From CAWEQW01 sp963811365 (GTDB lineage: Bacteria; Actinomycetota; Actinomycetes; Propionibacteriales; Nocardioidaceae): a DNA stretch of 64,000 bases. The stretch is taken from positions 868,001 through 932,000 of the forward strand of contig CAWEQW010000008.1 in assembly GCA_963811365.1 (NCBI GenBank). Direction: 5' to 3'. Positions 15,481 to 25,363 of this stretch are shown piece after piece (position 1 is the first letter of the stretch; every line of letters starts with the position of its first letter). Under the pieces are notes generated by a model. That model did not search any database, was not told where the DNA came from, and worked only from the letters and a program-made list of their open reading frames with translations. A program made the translations under genes and the position numbers.

Positions 15481-16967
15481 GCCCCCACTGTGGCACCGAG
15501 CGGGTCGACCGTGGCACCGGCGACCGTCCCGGCGTCGTCCGGCACGGTCCGCAGCCGGCCGGGGGCGAACAGCGCGGCGACCACCGCGACGAGTACCGCG
15601 CCGGCGCCGACCAGGAGGGCCGGGCCGATCGCGCCGGCGTAGCCGTCCGGCGTGAGCTGACCGCCGTTGCCGAGGAAGACCGCGGTCAGGACCGCCACGC
15701 CGAGCGCGACCCCGAACTCGCGGATCGTGGAGTTCGCCGAGCTCGCGGTGGCGAAGTCCTCCTCGGGCAGGCCGTGCAGCACGGCCGTCGCGCTGGGCGC
15801 GAACGTCAGCCCCATGCCGACGCCCGCCATCACGAACGCCGGGACCATGCTGCCGTAGCCGGCCGCGGACTCGGTCAGCGACGCGAGCCACAGCAGTGAG
15901 CCGGCCTGCAGCACGAGCCCGGCGACCAGCAGTGAGCGCAGCCCGAGCCGCGGGGCGAGCAGCCCGGCGAGCGGAGCGACCAGCATGGGTGCCGCGGTCC
16001 ACGGAAGCGTGCGCAGGCCGGCCTCGAACGGCGTGTAGCCCATCACGATCTGCAGGTTCTGGGAGAGCAGGAAGACCGCACCGAACATGCCGAGGGTGAA
16101 CGCGAGCCCGATCGCGTTGGCGGTCGAGAAGCCGCGGGAGGCGAACAGCCGCAGCGGCAGCACCGGGTGTGCGCGACCGCGGGCGTGCAGCACGTAGGCC
16201 GGGACCAGCAGGCCGGCACCGACCAGCGAGGCCAGCACGCCGCGCGAGGACCAGCCGGCGTCGTTGCCGTGCACGATGCCCCAGATGCCCAGGAAGACCG
16301 CGCCGCCGAGCAGCAGGGTGCCGCGCAGGTCGAGCGGGCGCACGGTGCCGTACGACTCGCCCACCGCCTGCCGCAGCAGCGGCAGCGCGACCAGCGCGAC
16401 CGGCACGTTCAGCCAGAAGATCGCCTGCCAGGACAGGCCGTCGACCACGGCGCCTCCCACGACCGGGCCGAGCGCGACTCCGAGACCGGAGACGCCGCCC
16501 CAGATCCCGATGGCCGCGGCGCGGCGGGCCGGCGGAACCGCGGCCGCGAGCAGCGTGAGCGACAGCGGCATGATGGCCGCGGCGCCGAGCCCCTGGACCG
16601 CGCGAGCGGCGATCAGCATCGCCGGCGAGACGCTCAGCGCCGAGCCGACCGACCCGAGCGTGAACAGCGCCACCCCGGCCACCATCACCCGGCGCCGACC
16701 CAGCCGGTCACCAAGCGTGGCCGCGGGCAGCATGAACGTCGCGAAGACGAGCGTGTAGGAGTTGACGAACCACTGCAGCTGGGTGACCGAGGCGCCCAGG
16801 TCGGCACGGATCACCGGGAGCGCACTGGTCATCACCAGGTTGTCGAGCGTCGCCATGAACATCGGCAGCGACGTGGCGAGCAGGGTGAGCCACAGCGGTG
16901 CCGCCGTCCAGCGCGGACGGGTGCCGGCCCGGGGGGCGGGGGCGAGGGGGGAGGAGGACACGGCCAC
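15477..16967 (-). CDS. MFS drug exporter, DHA2 (EmrB/QacA) family
   Basis: A 496-residue integral membrane protein with about 14 hydrophobic segments. The first holds the DHA2 signature LDNLVMTSALPVI, followed by QWFVNSYTL, then the loop GDRLGRRRVM (motif A) and ARAVQGLGAAAIMP. GLGVALGPVVGGAVVD is motif C of proton antiporters. It is therefore an exporter driven by the proton gradient, probably for drugs or another small hydrophobic compound. The GTG start at 16967 has AGGAG five bases upstream. It is divergent from a TetR gene with a palindrome between them, the classic arrangement for drug-induced pumps, and its 3' end is coupled to birA. Confidence 0.92.
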   Translation of the reverse strand: MAVSSSPLAPAPRAGTRPRWTAAPLWLTLLATSLPMFMATLDNLVMTSALPVIRADLGASVTQLQWFVNSYTLVFATFMLPAATLGDRLGRRRVMVAGVALFTLGSVGSALSVSPAMLIAARAVQGLGAAAIMPLSLTLLAAAVPPARRAAAIGIWGGVSGLGVALGPVVGGAVVDGLSWQAIFWLNVPVALVALPLLRQAVGESYGTVRPLDLRGTLLLGGAVFLGIWGIVHGNDAGWSSRGVLASLVGAGLLVPAYVLHARGRAHPVLPLRLFASRGFSTANAIGLAFTLGMFGAVFLLSQNLQIVMGYTPFEAGLRTLPWTAAPMLVAPLAGLLAPRLGLRSLLVAGLVLQAGSLLWLASLTESAAGYGSMVPAFVMAGVGMGLTFAPSATAVLHGLPEEDFATASSANSTIREFGVALGVAVLTAVFLGNGGQLTPDGYAGAIGPALLVGAGAVLVAVVAALFAPGRLRTVPDDAGTVAGATVDPLGATVGA

Positions 16968-16991
16968 GACAGCTCCTAAAAGGCATCGAAT

Positions 16992-17020
16992 GATTACTTC
17001 GCCGCCGACGATAAGTAATC
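16992..17020. promoter_or_regulatory. Inverted repeat, probable TetR operator
   Basis: GATTACTT (16992-16999) and AAGTAATC (17013-17020) are perfect inverted halves separated by 13 bases, in the 71-bp gap between the divergent MFS and TetR genes. The right half lies directly before the TetR -10 hexamer, so a bound repressor would block its own promoter and probably that of the pump. TTGACA for the MFS direction is visible at 17037-17032 on the minus strand. Confidence 0.65.
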
Positions 17021-17026
17021 AAGTGA

Positions 17027-17032
17027 TAATCT
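17027..17032 (+). promoter_or_regulatory. -10 hexamer TAATCT, leaderless type, for the TetR gene
   Basis: TAATCT ends six bases before ATG 17039; there is no room for a Shine-Dalgarno sequence. Confidence 0.6.
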
Positions 17033-17038
17033 GTCAAC

Positions 17039-17659
17039 ATGCCCAGCGACAGAACCCCCATCGAGACCACCCCGCGGGCCACCCGGATGAGCGCGGCGCA
17101 GCGCCGCGACCTGGTGCTGGCCGCCGCCACCCGCGCCTTCGCCCGCGACGGCTTCGCGGGCACCAGCACGGACGCCGTGGCACGCGAGGCGGGCGTCTCC
17201 CAGCCGTACGTCGTGCGGATCTTCGGCACCAAGCTGGAGCTCTTCCTCGCGGTCTTCACCCGGGCCACCGCGATGATCCGGCAGGCCTTCGCCGACGTGC
17301 TCGCGAGCGGTCCGTTCGACCCCGACGACGAGGAGGACTGGGCGCGCATGGGTGCGGCGTACACCGAGCTCGTCGCCGACCGGGACCTGCTGCTGGTGAT
17401 GATGCACGGCTTCACCAGCGGCGGTGGCACGGAGGCGGTCGGCGTCGCGGCCCGCCGCTCGATGGCCGAGATCTACGCGGTGCTGCGCGGCACCGGCTGC
17501 ACCCCCGAGCAGGCGCGGGACTTCATCGCCCAAGGGATGCTCATCAACGTGATGCTCGCGATGCGGGCCCCGGACCACCTCGACGACATCGGTGGCCTGG
17601 CGGAGATCACCGAGTGCGCCTTCGGGGAGAGCCTCTCGGCCGCGGTGCGCGCCTCCTGA
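17039..17659 (+). CDS. TetR-family transcriptional repressor
   Basis: A 206-residue protein. Residues about 17-65 form the TetR helix-turn-helix: AAQRRDLVLAAATRAFARDG, then TSTDAVAREAGVSQPYVVRIFGTKLELF. The remaining 140 residues are the helical ligand and dimer domain. It is divergent from the DHA2 exporter and separated from it by a perfect palindrome, so it probably represses the exporter and itself until a drug-like ligand binds. The start is fixed by TAATCT six bases upstream. Confidence 0.92.
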   Translation: MPSDRTPIETTPRATRMSAAQRRDLVLAAATRAFARDGFAGTSTDAVAREAGVSQPYVVRIFGTKLELFLAVFTRATAMIRQAFADVLASGPFDPDDEEDWARMGAAYTELVADRDLLLVMMHGFTSGGGTEAVGVAARRSMAEIYAVLRGTGCTPEQARDFIAQGMLINVMLAMRAPDHLDDIGGLAEITECAFGESLSAAVRAS

Positions 17660-17692
17660 CCCACTGCCTGCCGGACCGTCCCGGGAAGGCAC

Positions 17693-17698
17693 TAGATT
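17693..17698 (+). promoter_or_regulatory. -10 hexamer TAGATT for accD-accE
   Basis: TAGATT lies 33 bases before the accD GTG at 17726, giving a leader of about 20 bases that contains GAGGAGG at 17712-17718. Confidence 0.5.
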
Positions 17699-17725
17699 GG
17701 CGCGGGAACCCGAGGAGGCGAACCC

Positions 17726-19362
<1,637 letters not shown>

Positions 19363-19366
<4 letters not shown>

Positions 19367-19572
19367 GCGAGGCGCCCCTGCTGCGCGTGGTCCGCGGCGA
19401 CGCCACCGCCGAGGAGACCGCGGCGCTCGTGATCGTCGTGCAGGCGCTCGCGGCCCGCCCCGCGCCGCCGTCGTCGCCGGCCCGGCGGCCGTGGTCCGCG
19501 CCGTCCCGGTTGGTCCGGGCCCCGCTGGCGGCCGGGCCGGGCAGCTGGCGGGCCAGCGCACTGCCGCGCTGA
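19363..19572 (+). CDS. Acyl-CoA carboxylase epsilon subunit, AccE
   Basis: A 69-residue protein starting at GTG 19363, which overlaps the accD stop by four bases. It opens VSEAPLLRVVRGDATAEETAALV, the short conserved core of actinobacterial epsilon subunits, then has an Ala/Pro/Arg-rich tail ending in SWRASALPR. The tail resembles the disordered arm and final W-R-x-S seen in Streptomyces AccE. The subunit stabilises the alpha-beta complex and raises activity. It is too short and divergent to be found easily by similarity, so position is the main evidence. Confidence 0.85.
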
Positions 19573-19594
19573 GTCGGTCACCGGGGGCACGAGC

Positions 19595-20833
19595 CTAGTC
19601 CGGCCCGCTCGCGTCGGTGGTCGGCCTGGGCGCCGTGCCCCGCCACGCGTGCCGCCAGGCGCCGACCAGCAGCCAGACCAGGAGCAGGTTGCGGGCCGCC
19701 AGCAGGAGCACCGCCCGGCCCGTGGACGGGTCGGGCTGCACCACGCCGAGGTAGGACACCGGGAAGACCAGGTGGGTCAGCGCCGTGGCGACCAGCAGCA
19801 GCGCCGACCACCGGACCAGCGCCGGACGGGTCGAGGAGGTGACCGCGAGGCCCGCCGCCGCGGCCGGCAGCAGCCAGAGCAGGTACTGCGGGCTGAGCAC
19901 CTTGCCGGAGACCACGAAGCCGAGCACCGCGGCGAGCGCCGTCCACACCACGGCGTCCATGCCGACGCCTGCGCCGACACCCGACCTCGGGCGGAGGGCC
20001 CGCCACCACAGCAGCGCCAGCCCCACGGCCAGGGCGACGCCGAGCACGGAGGTGACCCGCACGAGCGACCCGACCCCGGGCCCGCTCACCTCGTAGGCGT
20101 GCGAGGGCGCGTAGGTCACCGTCCAGAGGTCGGGACGCCGCCACCAGCCCAGCATCGCCGGCGTGGCCGCCAGGGACTCGACCTGGAGCCCGCGGTCGGC
20201 CTGGTAGCGCAGCGGCGAGACGAGCCGGTCCCAGCCCCCGGCGACCAGGCTCGCGGCTGCGAGCACCGTGCCGACGACCAGCATCCTGAGCAGCACGTCG
20301 CGACGGCGGCGGGCGCCCGCCACCAGCGGTGGGAGGACCAGCGCCGGCCAGAGCTTCACGGCAGTGGCGACGGTGGCGGCCGTCGCGGACACCCGGGGGT
20401 GCGCGGGGGCGAGCAGCAGCGCGACGCCGACCAGCACGCCGGGCAGCAGGTCGAAGCGGGCGTAGGCGGTCGCTCCCAGCGCCGGCACGGCCAGCAGCCA
20501 GACGACCACCGCCGCGCCGCGGCGGCGGCCGCCCAGCTCGAGGAGCAGTGCCGTGAAGGCGGCGTCGGTGGCCAGCACGGCCGCCGTGACCAGCGTCGCG
20601 TACGGCACGAGGCCGCCGGTCAGGCCGGAGAGCCACCACGGCACCGCGAGCACCCCCACCGCGGGCAGCGGGTACTCCACGAGGGTGCCGCCCAGCCCTG
20701 CCTGGGGGACCAGGCGGAGGCTGTCGGCGAAGTAGCCGACGTCCCCGGTGACCCATGCCTCCGGCCCCAGGAAGAGCCACAACGTCAGCCCTCGGGTGAG
20801 CAGCCAGAGGGCCGCCGTGAGGAGCCGCGCCAT
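19595..20833 (-). CDS. Polytopic membrane glycosyltransferase, GT87 / DUF2029 type
   Basis: A 412-residue protein with about ten hydrophobic segments. Typical features of the C-type mannosyltransferase (DUF2029) family are YPLPAVGVLAVP after an early loop with GDVGYFADSL, YARFDLLPGVLVG, ATAVKLWPALVLPPLVAG, and GKVLSPQYLLWLLPAAAA (the conserved K-x-L-S-x-Q-Y-L-x-W-L stretch). Relatives add mannose from polyprenyl-phosphate-mannose to cell-envelope lipids. The first loop Asp is the likely catalytic residue by analogy. ATG 20833 is chosen because GGAGGAGGAG stands just upstream. It is convergent with accE. Confidence 0.82.
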   Translation of the reverse strand: MARLLTAALWLLTRGLTLWLFLGPEAWVTGDVGYFADSLRLVPQAGLGGTLVEYPLPAVGVLAVPWWLSGLTGGLVPYATLVTAAVLATDAAFTALLLELGGRRRGAAVVVWLLAVPALGATAYARFDLLPGVLVGVALLLAPAHPRVSATAATVATAVKLWPALVLPPLVAGARRRRDVLLRMLVVGTVLAAASLVAGGWDRLVSPLRYQADRGLQVESLAATPAMLGWWRRPDLWTVTYAPSHAYEVSGPGVGSLVRVTSVLGVALAVGLALLWWRALRPRSGVGAGVGMDAVVWTALAAVLGFVVSGKVLSPQYLLWLLPAAAAGLAVTSSTRPALVRWSALLLVATALTHLVFPVSYLGVVQPDPSTGRAVLLLAARNLLLVWLLVGAWRHAWRGTAPRPTTDASGPD

Positions 20834-20868
20834 GGGTGCTCCTCCTCCGCGCTCCGGATCCGCGCCAC

Positions 20869-20874
20869 TAAGGT
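20869..20874 (+). promoter_or_regulatory. -10 hexamer TAAGGT, leaderless type, for the DUF885 gene
   Basis: TAAGGT ends six bases before GTG 20881. Confidence 0.5.
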
Positions 20875-20880
20875 GACGAC

Positions 20881-22560
20881 GTGACCGACCACCACCCTGC
20901 CATCCGACCGGTCGACGCGATCGCAGACACCTTCGTCGAGGAGTACGCGGCACTGGACCCGGCCACCGCGACGCTGCTGGGCGTGACCGGTCACGACGAC
21001 GCGCTGCCGGACCTGTCCCCGGACGGGTTCGCGGCCCGCGAGGCCCTGGTCCGCCAGGCGTACGCCGACGCCGAGGCCGCGACGCCCACCGACGAGCGGG
21101 AGCGGGTGGCCCGCGAGGCGTTCCTGGAGCGGCTCGGCCTCGAGCTGGAGCTGTACGTCGCCGGCGTGCCCCGGTTCCAGCTCTCGGTGATCGACAGCGG
21201 CCTGCACACCGTGCGTGAGGTGTTCGACCTGATGGCCACCGACGGCGCCGACGCCTGGACCGTGCTCGACTCCCGGCTCGCCGCCGTACCGCAGGCGCTG
21301 GAGGGCTGGCGGCAGACGCTGCGCGTCGAGGCCGACGCCGACCGGGCCTCGGCTCGCACGCAGATGCTGGCGGTCGCCGAGCAGGTCCGGGGGTGGACCG
21401 GCGGCGACGGCGTGTTCCGGTCGCTGGTGGCCGGGTCCGGCATGTCCGGGACGCTCCGCCGACACCTGGAGCGGCACGCCGAGCAGGCCGAGGAGGCCCT
21501 TGCGACGACCGGCCGCTTCCTGGTCGACGAGCTCGCGCCGCGCGGTCGCGACGAGCAGGCGGTCGGCCGGGACCGGTACGCGCTCGCCTCGCGGTACTTC
21601 CTCGGCGCGACGGTCGACCTCGAGGAGACCTACGCCTGGGGCTTCGAGGAGCTCGCCCGGATCGAGGCCGAGATGGCCGCCGTGGCGCAGCGGATCGTCC
21701 CGGGCGGCAGCCTCCCCGACGCGGTCGAGGCGCTGGAGAGCGACCCGGCCCGCCGGATCGCCGGCCGGGACGCGTTCCGCGCCTGGATGCAGGAGCTGGC
21801 GGACCGGACGGTGCGCGAGCTCGCGGACGTGCACTTCGACATTCCCGAGCCGGTGCGCACGATCGAGTGCCGCATCGCGCCGACCAGCGACGGCGGCATC
21901 TACTACACCGGGCCCAGCGAGGACTTCCGCCGACCCGGTCGGATGTGGTGGTCGATCCCCGAGGGCCTGGACACCTTCTCGACCTGGCGGGAGGTCACCA
22001 CCGTCTTCCACGAGGGGGTGCCCGGCCACCACCTGCAGGTCGCGCAGACGACGTACCGCAGGCAGCTGCTCAACCGGTGGCAGCGGCTGATGTGCTGGGT
22101 CTCGGGCCATGGAGAGGGGTGGGCGCTGTACGCCGAGCGGCTGATGGACGACCTCGGCCACCTCGAGGACCCCGGCGACCGGCTCGGCATGCTCGACAGC
22201 CAGGGGTTCCGCGCGGCCCGCGTCGTCGTCGACATCGGCATGCACCTGCGGCTCAGGATCCCCGAGAACCCCTGGGCCTTCCACGTGGGCGAGCGGTGGA
22301 CCCCCGAGCTGGGCCTGGAGTTCATGCGTGCGCACAGCCGCGACGACGACGCCCGGACCGTGTTCGAGGTGCAGCGCTACCTGGGCTGGCCCGGGCAGGC
22401 CCCGTCGTACAAGGTCGGCGAGCGGATCTGGCTCGAGGCCCGCGAGGAGGCGAGGGCCCGGAAGGGCGACGCCTTCGACCTGAAGGCGTTCCACCGCGCC
22501 GCCCTGGACCTCGGTGCCCTCGGCCTCGACCCGCTGCGCGCCGCGCTGGCCCGCATCTGA
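20881..22560 (+). CDS. DUF885 family putative metallopeptidase
   Basis: A 559-residue cytoplasmic protein of the DUF885 family. It has a helical N-terminal half and a zinc-binding core with HEGVPGHHLQVAQ at about residue 377 (the family H-E-x-x-P-G-H-H motif). This is followed by GHGEGWALYAERLMDDLG, whose Glu probably provides a further ligand, and the QGFRAARVVVDIGMH segment. The motif resembles gluzincin peptidases, and a few relatives are reported to have peptidase activity, but the substrate is unknown. No signal peptide is seen. The start is GTG with TAAGGT six bases before it. Its stop overlaps the maf start (TGATG), so maf is translationally coupled. Confidence 0.85.
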   Translation: MTDHHPAIRPVDAIADTFVEEYAALDPATATLLGVTGHDDALPDLSPDGFAAREALVRQAYADAEAATPTDERERVAREAFLERLGLELELYVAGVPRFQLSVIDSGLHTVREVFDLMATDGADAWTVLDSRLAAVPQALEGWRQTLRVEADADRASARTQMLAVAEQVRGWTGGDGVFRSLVAGSGMSGTLRRHLERHAEQAEEALATTGRFLVDELAPRGRDEQAVGRDRYALASRYFLGATVDLEETYAWGFEELARIEAEMAAVAQRIVPGGSLPDAVEALESDPARRIAGRDAFRAWMQELADRTVRELADVHFDIPEPVRTIECRIAPTSDGGIYYTGPSEDFRRPGRMWWSIPEGLDTFSTWREVTTVFHEGVPGHHLQVAQTTYRRQLLNRWQRLMCWVSGHGEGWALYAERLMDDLGHLEDPGDRLGMLDSQGFRAARVVVDIGMHLRLRIPENPWAFHVGERWTPELGLEFMRAHSRDDDARTVFEVQRYLGWPGQAPSYKVGERIWLEAREEARARKGDAFDLKAFHRAALDLGALGLDPLRAALARI

Positions 22561-23180
22561 TGGCGTCGCTGGTCCTGGCGTCGGCGTCCCCGGCCCGGCT
22601 CGCGACGCTGCGCAGCGCCGGGCTGGACCCCGACGTGGTGGTCTCCGGGGTGGACGAGTCCGTGGTCGAGGACCCGGACCCGGCGACGGTGGCGCTGCGG
22701 CTCGCCGAGCTCAAGGCGGCTGCAGTTGCCGAGCGGCTCGCCCTGCCCGGAGCGGTCGAGCACCGCCTCGTGCTCGGCTGCGACTCCGTGCTCGCCCTGG
22801 ACGGGAAGGTGCTCGGCAAGCCGGAGGACGCCACCGACGCGCGGACCCGGTGGCGGGCGATGCGTGGGCGCACCGGCGTGCTGCACACCGGGCATGCCCT
22901 CCACGACCTCGCGACCGGTCGCTCGGCGAGCCGGTGCGCCTCCACGGTGGTGCACTTCGCCGCGGTGACCGACGCGGAGATCGACGCCTACGTCGCCACC
23001 GGGGAGCCGCTGGCGGTCGCCGGCGCGTTCACGGTGGACGGGCTCGGCGGGGCGTTCGTCGAGGGCATCGAGGGCGACCACCACAACGTGGTGGGGGTGA
23101 GCCTGCCGCTGCTGCGCGTCTTGTCCGCGGAGCTGGGCGTCGCCTGGACGGACCTGTGGAGCCTCAGCCCAGGCTGCTGA
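22560..23180 (+). CDS. maf: Maf-like nucleoside triphosphate pyrophosphatase
   Basis: A 206-residue protein with all Maf motifs: LVLASASPARLATLRSAG at the start, VVVSGVDES, LGCDSVLALDGKVLGKPEDATDA with the catalytic Asp, GRTGVLHTGHAL, and VAGAFTVDGLGGAFVEGIEGDHHNVVGVSLPLL. Maf enzymes hydrolyse dTTP, UTP and modified pyrimidine NTPs to monophosphates, and overexpression affects cell division in some bacteria. The ATG shares its A with the stop of the DUF885 gene. Placement downstream of accD-accE matches the M. tuberculosis order accD5-accE5-maf. The 3' end overlaps that of the convergent GtrA gene by 17 bases. Confidence 0.93.
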   Translation: MASLVLASASPARLATLRSAGLDPDVVVSGVDESVVEDPDPATVALRLAELKAAAVAERLALPGAVEHRLVLGCDSVLALDGKVLGKPEDATDARTRWRAMRGRTGVLHTGHALHDLATGRSASRCASTVVHFAAVTDAEIDAYVATGEPLAVAGAFTVDGLGGAFVEGIEGDHHNVVGVSLPLLRVLSAELGVAWTDLWSLSPGC

Positions 23181-23643
23181 CGGACTCGCGCGGGGTGGCG
23201 ACCTGCACCGGGTGCCTGAAGATCAGCTGGCGGATCGCCCAGAAGCGGGCGGTCGTGCCGAGCGCCAGACCGACGACGTTGGCCGACACGTTGTCCGAGA
23301 CCGGGTCGTCGAGGTGCAGGCCGTACCTGCTGACCGCCAGGCACAGCAGCGGGATGGACATCGTGACGATGTTGATCGCGAAGAACGCGATCCGCCCGCC
23401 CGCCGGGCCGACCGCCTCGCGGTGCCGGAACGCCCAGGACCGGCTGCCGCGGTAGCTGACCACCATGCCGACGGTGTTCGCGACCACGAAGGCCATCAGC
23501 GGGTTGTCGTGCATCAGCCCCGCCGAGCCGCGGTAGCCGTGCACGAGCACGTTGAAGATCACCAGCGCGACGAGGGTGGCGACGCCACCCACGGCGAGGA
23601 ACTTGGCGCCCTCCGAGACGAGGCGCTGCCCACGTTGACCCAC
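23164..23643 (-). CDS. GtrA family membrane protein
   Basis: A 159-residue protein with four hydrophobic segments: KFLAVGGVATLVALVIFNVLV, PLMAFVVANTVGMVVSY, RIAFFAINIVTMSIPLLCLAV and SANVVGLALGTTARFWAI. SYRGSRSWAFRHRE after the second segment is the family's conserved loop, with R-x-W-x-F. GtrA-like proteins are thought to flip polyprenyl-phosphate-linked sugars. The GTG at 23643 has TAGATT eight bases upstream. A GtrA gene near purK/maf is also found in M. tuberculosis (Rv3277). Confidence 0.87.
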   Translation of the reverse strand: MGQRGQRLVSEGAKFLAVGGVATLVALVIFNVLVHGYRGSAGLMHDNPLMAFVVANTVGMVVSYRGSRSWAFRHREAVGPAGGRIAFFAINIVTMSIPLLCLAVSRYGLHLDDPVSDNVSANVVGLALGTTARFWAIRQLIFRHPVQVATPRESVSSLG

Positions 23644-23651
23644 GACGGGCC

Positions 23652-23657
23652 AATCTA
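23652..23657 (-). promoter_or_regulatory. -10 hexamer TAGATT, leaderless type, for the GtrA gene
   Basis: TAGATT on the minus strand ends eight bases before GTG 23643. Confidence 0.45.
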
Positions 23658-23722
23658 GACCGGCACGCTGGTATTCCCCGGCATTGCCCGCCGCGCGGCC
23701 CGGCCGCCCGCGCGCCGGCGGC

Positions 23723-24907
23723 TCACTCGACGGGCAGACCCCGCCCGCGCGCTATCAGCATCCGCTGGACCTCGGAGGTGCCCTCGCCGATCTCGAGCAC
23801 CTTCGCGTCCCGGTAGAACCGGGCCACCGGGTACTCCTCCATGAAGCCGTAGCCGCCGAACACCTGCGTGGCGATCCGGGTCGCGCTCACCGCCGACTCG
23901 GTGGCGTACAGCTTGGCGACGGCCGCGGCCTGCTTGAACTCCTTCGCCGGCCGCCCGGCGTCCTTCATCGCGGCCGCCTTGTAGGTCAGCAGCCGGGACG
24001 CCTCCAGCATCACCTCGAGGTCGGCGACCTGGAAGGCGACGCCCTGCTTGCTGCCGATCGGCACCCCGAACGTCGTCCGCTCGCCGGCGTACTCCACGGC
24101 CATGTCGAGGCAGGCCTGGATGCAGCCCACCGCGAGGGCGGCGATCGCGACCCGCCCGTCGTCGAGGGTCGCGAGGAACTGCGCGAAGCCGCGCCCCCGC
24201 TCGCCGAGCAGGTTCTCCTCGGGGACGTGCACGTCGGTGAGCGTGAGCGGGTGCGTGTCGGAGGCGTGCCAGCCGAGCTTGTCGTAGGCCGGCTCGGCGG
24301 TGAATCCGGGAGTGCCGGCCGGGACGATGATCGTGCTCACCTCGGCGCGCTCGCGACCGGAGGAGCCGACGGTGGTGCCGGTGCGGGCGGTCACGGTCAC
24401 CAGCGAGGTGATGTCCGAGCCGGAGTTGGTGATGAACTGCTTCGAGCCGTCGAGCACCCACTGCCCGTCGACGAGCTCGGCCCTGGTGCGGGTGGCGCCG
24501 GCGTCCGACCCGGCGCCGGGCTCGGTCAGGCCGAAGCCGGCGAGCGTGCGCCCCGCGACGAGGTCGGGCAGCCAGGCCTTCTTCTGGGCCTCGGTGCCGT
24601 AGGTCAGCAGCGGGTTGATGCCGAGACCGACGGCGGCCTCGAGCGTGATCCCCATCGACTGGTCGACCCGGCCGACCTCCTCGATGGCGACGCACAGCGA
24701 CGTGAAGTCGCCGTCCTCGCCGGCGCCGCCGAACTCCTCCGGCGCGGTGAGGCCGAACAGTCCGAGCTCGCCCATCCGGTGCACGACGTCCACCGGGAAG
24801 TGGTGGTCGCGGTCCCACTGCGCGGCGTGCGGCGCGATCTCCGCGGTGGCGAACTCGCCGACGACGCGACGGAACGCCTCGTGCTCGGCGGACAGCTCGA
24901 ACGACAT
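23723..24907 (-). CDS. Acyl-CoA dehydrogenase, isovaleryl-CoA / short-branched-chain type
   Basis: A 394-residue enzyme with all acyl-CoA dehydrogenase blocks: FELSAEHEAFRRVVGEFA, APEEFGGAGEDG, FGLTEPGAGSDAG, GSKQFITNSG, YDKLGWHASDTHPLTL, ERTTFGVPIGSKQGVAF, QVFGGYGFMEEYPVARFYRDAK and IGEGTSEVQRMLI. The Glu of GEGTSE aligns with the classical position. It differs from the enzyme at 9696 (about 40-50% similar by eye). Control by an adjacent MerR through a CTTACGT-type palindrome suggests branched-chain amino-acid breakdown (a LiuA/LiuR pair), but I cannot prove the substrate. GGGAGG lies eight bases before the ATG. Confidence 0.9.
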   Translation of the reverse strand: MSFELSAEHEAFRRVVGEFATAEIAPHAAQWDRDHHFPVDVVHRMGELGLFGLTAPEEFGGAGEDGDFTSLCVAIEEVGRVDQSMGITLEAAVGLGINPLLTYGTEAQKKAWLPDLVAGRTLAGFGLTEPGAGSDAGATRTRAELVDGQWVLDGSKQFITNSGSDITSLVTVTARTGTTVGSSGRERAEVSTIIVPAGTPGFTAEPAYDKLGWHASDTHPLTLTDVHVPEENLLGERGRGFAQFLATLDDGRVAIAALAVGCIQACLDMAVEYAGERTTFGVPIGSKQGVAFQVADLEVMLEASRLLTYKAAAMKDAGRPAKEFKQAAAVAKLYATESAVSATRIATQVFGGYGFMEEYPVARFYRDAKVLEIGEGTSEVQRMLIARGRGLPVE

Positions 24908-24930
24908 GACCGGAACCTCCCGATGCCTTA

Positions 24931-24950
24931 CGCTTACGTAAACGTAAGCG
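24931..24950. promoter_or_regulatory. Palindromic operator between acyl-CoA dehydrogenase and MerR genes
   Basis: CGCTTACGT (24931-24939) and ACGTAAGCG (24942-24950) form a perfect 9-2-9 inverted repeat in the 65-bp gap between the divergent genes. Its core resembles the T-T-A-C-G-T/A-C-G-T-A-A sites of LiuR-type MerR regulators of leucine and branched-chain acyl-CoA catabolism. This resemblance is from memory and not checked. Confidence 0.7.
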
Positions 24951-24972
24951 ACTGTAGCAGAGTGGAGGGCCG

Positions 24973-25356
24973 ATGACCGAGGCGTGGAGCATCACCGAGC
25001 TCGCCGAGGAGTACGGCGTCACGCTCCGGACGATCCGGCACTACGAGGACGTCGGACTGCTCTCGCCGGAGCGTCGCGGCACCACCCGGGTGTTCCACGC
25101 CCGGGACCGGGTGCGGCTCGCGCTGATCCTGCGCGGAAGGCGGCTCGGCTTCTCGCTGGACGAGATCGCCACGATCGTCAACATGTACGACGAGCAGCCG
25201 GGCGAGGAGGGCCAGCTGCGCTACCTGCTCGAGCAGATCGAGGTCCGGCGGGCCGACCTGCTGCAACGCCGTCGCGACCTCGAGGAGACCCTGGCCGAGC
25301 TCGACCGCGTGCAGTCGCGGTGTCACGAGGACCTGGCCCGGCTGCCGCGTGCTTGA
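24973..25356 (+). CDS. MerR-family transcriptional regulator (LiuR-like)
   Basis: A 127-residue protein. The N-terminal winged helix is typical MerR: WSITELAEEYGVTLRTIRHYEDVGLLSPERRGTTRVF, then DRVRLALILRGRRLGFSLDEIATIV. It is followed by a long coiled-coil (about 85-120) for dimerisation. There are no cysteines of the metal-sensing type and no large effector domain, as in LiuR/PksA-type regulators that respond to acyl-CoA or similar metabolites. A GGAGG ribosome-binding site precedes ATG 24973. The palindrome at 24931-24950 is probably its site. Confidence 0.88.
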   Translation: MTEAWSITELAEEYGVTLRTIRHYEDVGLLSPERRGTTRVFHARDRVRLALILRGRRLGFSLDEIATIVNMYDEQPGEEGQLRYLLEQIEVRRADLLQRRRDLEETLAELDRVQSRCHEDLARLPRA

Positions 25357-25363
25357 ATGCCGC

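Noticed and set aside
20785..22494. Long minus-strand frame opposite DUF885
   Set aside because: Antisense shadow in GC-rich DNA, without motifs or a ribosome-binding site.
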